From: SIG672 sp045605765 | Lineage (GTDB): Bacteria; Bacillota; Clostridia; Oscillospirales; CAG-272 | Direction: 5' to 3' | NCBI GenBank assembly: GCA_045605765.1 | Contig: JAZUQQ010000027.1 | Location: 132,671-196,670 of the forward strand | Length of the DNA stretch: 64,000 nucleotides | Shown here: positions 58,599 through 64,000 of the stretch, in pieces | Layout of the letters: every line of letters starts with the position of its first letter | Position numbering within the stretch: position 1 is the first letter of the stretch | The notes under the pieces: generated by a model | Databases searched by the model: none | Seen by the model: only the letters and a program-made list of their open reading frames with translations | What the model was told of the DNA's origin: nothing | Program-made: the position numbers and the translations under genes

Positions 58599-59543
58599 AT
58601 GAAAATAGTTATAAGCGACCGCGCAACGCTTGGAGACGGCGTCGATCTCTCGGTATTTGAATGCTTTGGAGAACTGGTGACCTTCCCCTCGACCTCACCT
58701 CACGAGATAATAGATCGGATAACAGATGCCGATATTCTTATATGCAATAAAACTCTCGTCGGAAAAAATGCGCTTGACAGCGCAAAAAATCTAAAAGCAA
58801 TACTTCTTTTTGCAACCGGATATAATAATATTGATATAGATCACGCCGCCAAGCTTGGAATTGCCGTCTGCAACGCGGGACAGTATTCGACATACGCGGT
58901 GGCTCAACACACTTTTGCGCTGATACTGAGACAGGCAAGCCGAGTTGCCGAATATTCTGATTTCGTTTGCGGAGGCGGCTGGATACGCTCACCCCTCTTT
59001 TCTGCGTTTGAATTTCCCACGCACGAGCTTTATGCCAAGACACTCGGAATTATCGGATTTGGAAGCATAGGACGTGCGGTGGCGGACGTTGCTTTGGCTC
59101 TTGGAATGAAGGTTCTCGTTTATACACGTACTCCAAAAGAGGATCCGCGTGTCACATTCGTCTCCTTTGACGAGCTGCTGGGCTCATCGGACTATATTTC
59201 GGTACACTGCCCTCTAAACGACCAAACGGCAAAGATGTTTAATGGCGACGCGTTCAAAAAATGCCGCGACGGCGCATTTTTCGTGAATACCTCGCGCGGC
59301 GGCGTTGTAGATGAGGTCGCCCTCGCCGAGGCGCTCAACAGCGGAAAGCTTTCGGGTGCGGCACTTGACGTGCTCTCGACCGAGCCGATGTCAAAGGACT
59401 GCCCTCTTATCGGAGCAAAAAATCTAACTCTGACGCCGCACACGGCATGGATACCCGTCGAGACTCGCCAGCGTCTTATCGGAATCGTAGCCTCAAACCT
59501 CGAAGCCTTTCTGTCGGGAAAGCCGACTAATAAGGTGAACTGA
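58599..59543 (+). CDS. D-2-hydroxyacid dehydrogenase (glycerate dehydrogenase type)
   Basis: This 314-aa NAD-dependent enzyme reduces 2-keto acids or oxidises D-2-hydroxy acids. The catalytic triad is complete: Arg in FVNTSRGGVVDE near residue 230, Glu in LSTEPMSKDCPL near 259 and His in LTPHTAWIPVETR near 283. The nucleotide-binding GFGSIGRAVADVA is near 150. YNNIDIDHAAKLGIAVCN is also typical. The closest known type by pattern is glycerate dehydrogenase / hydroxypyruvate reductase, but substrate use cannot be read from sequence. GAAAGGAA precedes the ATG. It is a single-gene unit. Confidence 0.9.
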   Translation: MKIVISDRATLGDGVDLSVFECFGELVTFPSTSPHEIIDRITDADILICNKTLVGKNALDSAKNLKAILLFATGYNNIDIDHAAKLGIAVCNAGQYSTYAVAQHTFALILRQASRVAEYSDFVCGGGWIRSPLFSAFEFPTHELYAKTLGIIGFGSIGRAVADVALALGMKVLVYTRTPKEDPRVTFVSFDELLGSSDYISVHCPLNDQTAKMFNGDAFKKCRDGAFFVNTSRGGVVDEVALAEALNSGKLSGAALDVLSTEPMSKDCPLIGAKNLTLTPHTAWIPVETRQRLIGIVASNLEAFLSGKPTNKVN

Positions 59544-59552
59544 CAAGCGTAA

Positions 59553-59588
59553 GACCCTCGGAACATATTGTTCCGAGGGTCTGTTTTG
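59553..59588. terminator. Terminator after the dehydrogenase gene
   Basis: AGACCCTCGGAACA (59553-59566) pairs perfectly with TGTTCCGAGGGTCT (59570-59583), followed by GTTTTG. Confidence 0.9.
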
Positions 59589-59609
59589 TATCTTTAAACC
59601 GATTTAGTA

Positions 59610-60356
59610 TTACCATGCGTTTTGTATATAAGTCGCCACCATCGCGCTGAAAGTTGCTTTATGCTCGCCCTCGACCGCATAGTAATCTGTGTTTCCGTCA
59701 CTCATATCGTTCACAGCGATATAATAAGCATCTCCGCTCACCCAGATACTGAACGCGTCACTTCTGAAAAGAAGGTCGTCGCTGCAACGCTGTACGTCTA
59801 TGAGATAATCACAGTTAAGAGATGTTCCGCTTGGCAAAGCTATCGGCTCTTTATCTATTACCGTAGAGTTTACCGCGTTTATCTCCTTTTCGGAAAACTT
59901 GTAATAATTATTTACTCCGTTAAAATCATCATCGTAAGTATAGTACGCGTAGCAGTAGCCGTCAAGCTCGCCTCCCGCCTCTATTCTAGCGACTATCTCG
60001 TCGTATCTGTCACTGACACAGTAGACTATATATCCGCCGCCATTTCCTCCTGCTTCTCCGCCCCAGAGAAAATCTCCGTCAAGGCTTTTGTAGAAGCGTG
60101 TTCCGAACTGCTCTGCAAGAAGTATCGGGATGTCGGTTTCGGTGATGCTCAGCATATCCACCGTGTTTATCGGCGGAAAAAGCTCTTTACATTCGGGCAG
60201 TAGCATATACGTCTTTCCGCCGTAGCTTATCGAGCCGTCCTCGTTCCAGAAGCCGCGCAGCTCGCGCATCTCGTCTATTGCGTCGCAGGAAGCAAAGGAG
60301 AGGCAGAGCATAGTGCAGACCGTTATAAGTGCAAAAATCCTTAAAAATCTTTTCAT
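59610..60356 (-). CDS. Putative lipoprotein of unknown function
   Basis: This 248-aa protein begins with a signal peptide and lipobox FASC (Cys near residue 24). The mature part is acidic and rich in Tyr and Gly, with GGEAGGNGGGYIVYC and YCYAYYTYDDDFNGVNNYYKF in the middle. I do not recognise a domain. AAGGGGA precedes the ATG, and the gene starts 12 bases after the permease. It is therefore the last gene of the GntR-ABC operon, and may sense or protect against the substrate of that transporter. Confidence 0.65.
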   Translation of the reverse strand: MKRFLRIFALITVCTMLCLSFASCDAIDEMRELRGFWNEDGSISYGGKTYMLLPECKELFPPINTVDMLSITETDIPILLAEQFGTRFYKSLDGDFLWGGEAGGNGGGYIVYCVSDRYDEIVARIEAGGELDGYCYAYYTYDDDFNGVNNYYKFSEKEINAVNSTVIDKEPIALPSGTSLNCDYLIDVQRCSDDLLFRSDAFSIWVSGDAYYIAVNDMSDGNTDYYAVEGEHKATFSAMVATYIQNAW

Positions 60357-60368
60357 AACTGTGTCCCC

Positions 60369-61178
60369 TTATTCGAGATTAAGCTTATTCTTCATCGTAT
60401 TCTTGGAAACAAGGAAGAATACCGCCGCGATCGCCGCCATTATTACCGAGCCTCCGATAAATCCGATGTGAAGACTTGCAAGCAGATGCTCGAATATCCA
60501 GTTCATAATAGGATCAATCTTGCCTGTCGCGTCAAGCACCGCCATTATAATAACGAACACGGTAGAGACTGCCTGAGTTATCATATAGTAAACGAAATAC
60601 CAAACTATTGCCATAAAAACGCGGTTCTTGCGCGAGCGCTGACCGAGCGAGATACATGCGTACCAGAGCAGATATTCATAGGATACCGAAATTATAAGCA
60701 GAAGGATGAATTCTATTATATATAACACGATATGTCCGCCAAACTCCTTCCAACAGAGCTTCAGAAGAAAGCCTATCGCCTTGAATATCTCTACAAGCGG
60801 CTCGCCCGACGCCAAAACGATAAGCGAAAGAATTACCGTAATCGCGGCAAAAATCTGAAAAATCAGTGCCGTACCGAGCTTTACCCATATATGTTGAGCG
60901 CTCGTAACGGGCAGAGTGAAGCTTAGATAGCCCTCCGATGTAAAGAGATTTTTATGAAAGCGCACTATCGAAACGACGAAGGTCATAAAAATGCAGGCGA
61001 TTATTCCGACGACGAAGGCAAATACAGACGAGCCGAAGATTATACCGTAGGCAACGCCGTCGTTTTCAAAGAAGAGTATTACTCTCGTCATAACGGCTAT
61101 TGCAAACAGTATGATGTTTACCGGCAAAAGAGTTCGCAGATAGGATATTATTTCGTATTTAAACAGCTTCTTTACCAT
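60369..61178 (-). CDS. ABC-2 type transporter permease
   Basis: This 269-aa protein has six predicted membrane helices, at about 18-38, 48-72, 100-125, 150-172, 185-215 and 235-260. This is the plan of ABC-2 permeases that act with a separate ATPase. The loop FHKNLFTSEGYLSFTLPVTSAQH near residue 75 resembles those of bacitracin/lantibiotic-type exporters. It overlaps the ATPase gene by seven bases, so the two are translated together. The exported substrate is unknown; with a YtrA-type regulator, cell-wall stress compounds are one possibility. Confidence 0.85.
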   Translation of the reverse strand: MVKKLFKYEIISYLRTLLPVNIILFAIAVMTRVILFFENDGVAYGIIFGSSVFAFVVGIIACIFMTFVVSIVRFHKNLFTSEGYLSFTLPVTSAQHIWVKLGTALIFQIFAAITVILSLIVLASGEPLVEIFKAIGFLLKLCWKEFGGHIVLYIIEFILLLIISVSYEYLLWYACISLGQRSRKNRVFMAIVWYFVYYMITQAVSTVFVIIMAVLDATGKIDPIMNWIFEHLLASLHIGFIGGSVIMAAIAAVFFLVSKNTMKNKLNLE

Positions 61179-61870
61179 CTGAATACCTCCCTGAACAGCT
61201 CGTCAACGCTCTTTCCGTGCTCCTCGCGTATCTCGTCAAGAGTCTTTTGCAGAACGATATTGCCCTCTTTTATGAATATGACCTCGTCGAGCACCTGCTC
61301 TATATCGGCTATAAGGTGAGTCGAGATGAGCACGGTCGCATCGGGATTGTAGTTGTTTATTATAGTTTGTATTACGTAGTCGCGTGCCGCAGGGTCAACG
61401 CCTGCTATCGGCTCGTCGAGGACGTAAAGCTTCGCGTTTCTGCTCATAGTCAGAATGAGGCAGACCTTTTCCTTATTACCCTTAGAAAGAGTTTTGAGCT
61501 TGATGTCGGGAGAAATGCCGAGTCTTGTAAGCATCTCATATGCAAGCTCCTCTCTGAAATCGGCGTAAAAGTCCTTGAAGAAATCGACTATCTGCTTTAC
61601 GCTCATATAAGAATTCAGATAGTTGTTGTCCGGAAGATAGGCAACGACCTTTTTGGTTTCCACTCCGGGCGCGTTGCCGTCTATTCTGACCTCGCCCGAG
61701 TCTGCGGTAAGAAGTCCGTTGAGTATCTTTATAAGTGTAGTTTTTCCGGAGCCGTTCGGTCCGAGAAGTCCGACTATTTTTCCATTGTCAAGAGAAAGAC
61801 TTACGCCGTTTAGCGCAAGAGTGTTTCCGTAGCGCTTGACCACGTTTTCAAGACGAAGAAGTTCACTCAC
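61172..61870 (-). CDS. ABC transporter ATP-binding protein
   Basis: This 232-aa ATPase powers the adjacent permease. It has Walker A GPNGSGKTTLIK near residue 38, the signature segment LSKGNKEKVCLIL, Walker B YVLDEPIAGVDP with the catalytic Glu, and switch His in LISTHLIADIEQV. The Q-loop region reads VAYLPDNNYL, with Pro-Asp where Gln is usual, as in YtrB-like subunits. The start is GTG at 61870, with AAAGGA upstream; the frame is open 25 codons further without a site. It follows the GntR gene by 22 bases. Confidence 0.92.
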   Translation of the reverse strand: MSELLRLENVVKRYGNTLALNGVSLSLDNGKIVGLLGPNGSGKTTLIKILNGLLTADSGEVRIDGNAPGVETKKVVAYLPDNNYLNSYMSVKQIVDFFKDFYADFREELAYEMLTRLGISPDIKLKTLSKGNKEKVCLILTMSRNAKLYVLDEPIAGVDPAARDYVIQTIINNYNPDATVLISTHLIADIEQVLDEVIFIKEGNIVLQKTLDEIREEHGKSVDELFREVFRW

Positions 61871-61892
61871 TGTTCTTTTTTCCTTTCTTAAA

Positions 61893-62261
61893 TCAGTTAA
61901 ATGAGTTTTGCCACTCGGCAACGTATTTTTTCGTTTCCTGCTCACTCATTCCGAGAGCCGACATTACTGAAAAATACTCTGCCGTCTTTTCGGCGTATAT
62001 CTTTTTGAGAGCTTCCTTTGCCTCCGATATGTCCTCACATACGTACCAGCCCGAGCCTCTCTGGGAATAAAGTATTCCCTTATCTTCAAGACTATCGAAG
62101 GATTTTTGCACCGTGTTCGGGTTCACTCCCGCGAGAAGAGCAACCTCTCTGACCGACATCAGCTTCTCTCCTGCACGGTATTCTCCGAGCGCGATCCTAA
62201 GACAGACCTGCTCGCATATCTGCGGACTTATCGGTCGCCCCTTGTCAAGAATCCATTCCAA
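61893..62261 (-). CDS. GntR-family regulator, YtrA type
   Basis: This 122-aa protein has an N-terminal winged helix (residues 10-78), with PISPQICEQVCLRIALGEY and VREVALLAGVNPNTVQKSFDSLEDKGIL. A short helical end follows, with no large effector domain. That size is typical of the YtrA subfamily, which represses its own ABC operon and responds to cell-wall antibiotics in Bacillus. GGAAGGAAGG precedes the ATG. The palindrome over the start site of transcription (62285-62304) is the likely operator. Confidence 0.9.
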   Translation of the reverse strand: MEWILDKGRPISPQICEQVCLRIALGEYRAGEKLMSVREVALLAGVNPNTVQKSFDSLEDKGILYSQRGSGWYVCEDISEAKEALKKIYAEKTAEYFSVMSALGMSEQETKKYVAEWQNSFN

Positions 62262-62284
62262 GCATTCTCACCTTCCTTCCAAAA

Positions 62285-62334
62285 GTGTATTACCTCACTA
62301 ACACAATGATATAGTATATTTTTCGATTTGTCAA
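62285..62334 (-). promoter_or_regulatory. Promoter and operator of the gntR-ABC operon
   Basis: Minus-strand TTGACA (62334-62329) and TATCAT (62311-62306) are 17 bases apart. The + strand sequence GTGTATTACCTCACTAACAC (62285-62304) is an imperfect palindrome around the expected start site of transcription, fitting a GntR/YtrA operator. Confidence 0.75.
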
Positions 62335-62387
62335 GAGGTTTTTTAAATTTTGTCCGATCTTCGTTGTTTTTTTCGCGCGTTTCTCTC

Positions 62388-62416
62388 TTGACGACCGACA
62401 AAATCGGTGCTATAAT
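62388..62416 (+). promoter_or_regulatory. pheA promoter
   Basis: TTGACG (62388-62393) and TATAAT (62411-62416) are 17 bases apart. The leader of about 75 bases has no clear attenuator or T-box. Confidence 0.8.
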
Positions 62417-62497
62417 CATTATATCCGTTATATTTAAAGGAAATTAATACAATCCCGTAATTTCCGCGCTCTTTTCGGCGCAAAGAAAGGAAATCTT

Positions 62498-63640
62498 ATG
62501 GACATAAAAGAACTCCGTAATAAAATAGATGCTATCGACGAGCAGCTCGTAAAGCTTTATACCGAACGTATGTCAATATCTTCACAGGTTGCAGATTATA
62601 AGAGAGAGCACGGGCTCCCCGTTCTTGATCACAAGCGCGAAAGAGAGCTCCTTTCCAAGATAAGCAGCCTCGCAGGACCAGAGCTCGAAAGACACGCCCG
62701 CGTTCTTTACGAAAGCATTCTCGCGACATCGCGCGCATATCAGGATAAAAAGCTGGGAGCGGCATCAGCGCTGTATAACGATATTTTTGCCGCGTGTGAA
62801 AAAACGCAAAAGATCTTCCCTGAAAGGGCAACCGTCGCATGTCAGGGTGTCGAGGGCGCGTATTCGCAGATAGCCGCCGAAAATCTTTTTAAGCTTCCCT
62901 CGATAAGCTACTACAAGACCTTCGAGGACGTGTTTGCCGCGCTTGACGCAGGAGAGTGTAAATATGCCGTACTTCCCGTAGAAAACAGTACGGCAGGCTC
63001 GGTAAACAAGGTCTACGACCTGATGAGAAGCCATAAATTCTACATAGTCCGCTCATCACGTATCCGTATCGAGCACAACCTCTTTGCTCTTCCCGGAACA
63101 AAGCTTGAGGATATTCGCGAGATAGTATCACACGAGCAGGCGCTCAGCCAATGCGCAAATTATATTTCAAGCCTCGGCGGTGTTCGCGCGACTCCCGTAC
63201 TCAACACAGCACTCGCCGCAGAAACGGTCAAAAAATCGGGAAGGCACGACCTCGCCGCACTCTCCTCGCGCTCCTGCGGAGATATATACGGACTCGAATG
63301 TCTTGAAGGCGCAGTGCAGGATAAGGGCGCAAACTATACGCGCTTCGTTTGCATCTCAAAGGATCTTGAAATCTATCCCGGCTCGGATAGAACGAGCTTT
63401 ATGATGGTGATCTCTCAGCAACCCGGATCGCTCTATCGAATACTGTCAAAGCTTAACGCGAGCGCGATAAATATGCGAAAGCTCGAATCCCGTCCGCTTC
63501 CCGATAAGGATTTTCAGATAATGTTTTATCTCGATGCAGATCTTTCGATGTATTCTCCCGAGCTTCCTACTCTACTTGCCGAGCTCGAGGGCGAATGTGA
63601 GGAGCTAAGGTATCTGGGCACTTATTCCGAGGAATTTTGA
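62498..63640 (+). CDS. pheA: Bifunctional chorismate mutase / prephenate dehydratase
   Basis: This 380-aa enzyme carries out two steps to phenylpyruvate. An AroQ-type mutase domain (1-85) starts MDIKELRNKIDAIDEQLVKLY and has VADYKREHGLPVLD. A dehydratase domain (105-285) has GVEGAYSQIAA, AVLPVENSTAGSVN and the catalytic Thr-Arg-Phe in NYTRFVCIS. The ACT domain (about 300-375) has SLYRILSKLNASAINMRKLESRP; the ESRP motif binds Phe for feedback inhibition. GAAAGGAAA precedes the ATG. It is a single-gene unit, and the functional relative of the degenerate protein at 32417. Confidence 0.96.
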   Translation: MDIKELRNKIDAIDEQLVKLYTERMSISSQVADYKREHGLPVLDHKRERELLSKISSLAGPELERHARVLYESILATSRAYQDKKLGAASALYNDIFAACEKTQKIFPERATVACQGVEGAYSQIAAENLFKLPSISYYKTFEDVFAALDAGECKYAVLPVENSTAGSVNKVYDLMRSHKFYIVRSSRIRIEHNLFALPGTKLEDIREIVSHEQALSQCANYISSLGGVRATPVLNTALAAETVKKSGRHDLAALSSRSCGDIYGLECLEGAVQDKGANYTRFVCISKDLEIYPGSDRTSFMMVISQQPGSLYRILSKLNASAINMRKLESRPLPDKDFQIMFYLDADLSMYSPELPTLLAELEGECEELRYLGTYSEEF

Positions 63641-63660
63641 ATTAATTTGAATTAAAATGT

Positions 63661-63693
63661 AAAGTCCGATGATCTAACGTCGGACTTTTTATT
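63661..63693 (+). terminator. pheA terminator
   Basis: AAAGTCCGA (63661-63669) pairs with TCGGACTTT (63680-63688), followed by TTATTTG. Confidence 0.85.
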
Positions 63694-63733
63694 TGTTTTG
63701 TATCATAAAAAGAAAAAATATCATAAAAAGCCC

Positions 63734-63762
63734 TTGATTTTTTGAAAATGATGTGTTATAAT
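63734..63762 (+). promoter_or_regulatory. tRNA-Trp promoter
   Basis: TTGATT (63734-63739) and TATAAT (63757-63762) are 17 bases apart, 20 bases before the tRNA. Confidence 0.8.
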
Positions 63763-63782
63763 ATCACCCGTACCGAAAATGT

Positions 63783-63855
63783 AGGGGTGTAGTTCAGTTG
63801 GTAGAACGGCGGTCTCCAAAACCGCATGTCGCGGGTTCAAGTCCTTCCGCCCCTG
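63783..63855 (+). tRNA. tRNA-Trp (CCA anticodon)
   Basis: This 73-base cloverleaf has acceptor AGGGGTG/CGCCCCT with one G-T pair and discriminator G, D arm AGTTCAGTTGGTAGAACG, anticodon loop TCTCCAAAA with CCA, and T arm GCGGGTTCAAGTCCTTC with an imperfect stem. The 3' CCA is not encoded. Confidence 0.96.
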
Positions 63856-63862
63856 TCAGCAA

Positions 63863-63900
63863 AAAACGCACTTTTGTCTACCGACAAAGGTGCGTTTTTT
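63863..63900 (+). terminator. tRNA-Trp terminator
   Basis: ACGCACTTTTGTC (63866-63878) pairs with GACAAAGGTGCGT (63883-63895) and runs into TTTTTT. Confidence 0.9.
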
Positions 63901-63902
63901 GA

Positions 63903-63980
63903 ATGATGTTTGCCTTCGGCAAATGATGTTGGGCTACGCCCAATGATGTTCGCTTCGCGAATGATGCGTGGCTTCGCCAC
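63903..63980. repeat. Array of four mini-hairpins with ATGATG spacers
   Basis: Four perfect hairpins with three-base loops follow one another: TTTGCC/GGCAAA (909-923), TTGGGC/GCCCAA (929-943), TTCGC/GCGAA (949-961) and GTGGC/GCCAC (968-980), all numbers to be added to 63000. Each is preceded by ATGATG (903, 923, 943 and 961). The period is 20, 20, then 18 bases. The stem sequences differ but the layout is kept. The array may go on beyond the window. Confidence 0.85.
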
Positions 63981-64000
63981 ATTTTGGGGCAAACATCGCA

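Noticed and set aside
63903..63980. CRISPR array
   Set aside because: The constant unit is only ATGATG, and the variable parts are self-complementary. CRISPR repeats are longer and the spacers are not palindromic.

Overview
The window looks like a piece of the main chromosome of an anaerobic, endospore-forming member of the Clostridia (Bacillota), probably an uncultured gut-type lineage. The reasons are a spoIIE gene next to a spoIIQ-like gene, consensus sigma-A type promoters (TTGACA-N17-TATAAT), AAGGAGG-type ribosome binding sites, tRNA genes without an encoded CCA end, a clostridial-type split purine pathway (stand-alone AICAR transformylase plus PurO-type IMP cyclohydrolase) and a TOPRIM/RNase M5-like gene. 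The species cannot be named from the sequence alone. Almost all genes are housekeeping. I see no prophage, transposase, CRISPR array or rRNA.

Layout. 1-4.9 kb: the 5' end of lexA with a candidate SOS box, a CofE-like gene, then an ECF sigma factor / membrane anti-sigma / VWA lipoprotein cassette. 4.9-16.2 kb: a minus-strand purine operon, purE-purF-purM-purN-purO-purH(AICARFT)-purD-purL, led by a ZTP (pfl) riboswitch with an overlapping terminator. The gaps inside it carry AT-rich palindromic repeats. 16.8-23.2 kb: rpsF-ssb-rpsR, a two-gene heterodimeric ABC exporter, acpP and an amidohydrolase. 23.3-27.8 kb: tRNA(CAU), secG, a candidate small RNA, and divergent spoIIQ-like and spoIIE genes with possible Spo0A boxes. 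27.8-36.1 kb: a minus-strand run htpG / degenerate PheA-like gene / birA / metF / metH activation gene / metH, preceded by a SARP-like regulator. 36.3-41.3 kb: tRNA-Ser(GCU), a probable unannotated type I toxin-antitoxin pair, pnp, rpsO, lgt and a DUF4190-like membrane protein. 41.4-48.8 kb: an XRE regulator, recX-rimO-pgsA, holA-rnmV, nrdR, a TSCPD protein and a phosphosugar mutase. 48.9-57.2 kb: aroD-like, nadE, thiI, alaS, a lipoprotein and an AAC(3)-family gene. 57.2-64 kb: a PRPP synthetase, a D-2-hydroxyacid dehydrogenase, a GntR/ABC/lipoprotein operon, pheA, tRNA-Trp and, at the edge, an array of tiny hairpins with 'ATGATG' spacers.

How the genes fit together. The purine operon takes PRPP (made by the prs product) to IMP, except for the purC and purB steps, which are not here. 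The ZTP riboswitch would sense ZMP/ZTP, which builds up when 10-formyl-THF is short, and 10-formyl-THF is the co-substrate of PurN and the AICAR transformylase encoded in the same operon. metF and the split metH use the same one-carbon pool. The most unusual items are the 32-codon hydrophobic toxin ORF facing a short RNA with its own promoter, the PurF whose glutaminase half has lost its catalytic residues, the PheA-like protein without the catalytic TRF motif, the dispersed intergenic repeat families (one 46-nt copy is identical at two loci 45 kb apart), a duplicated promoter segment before recX, and the hairpin array at the right edge.
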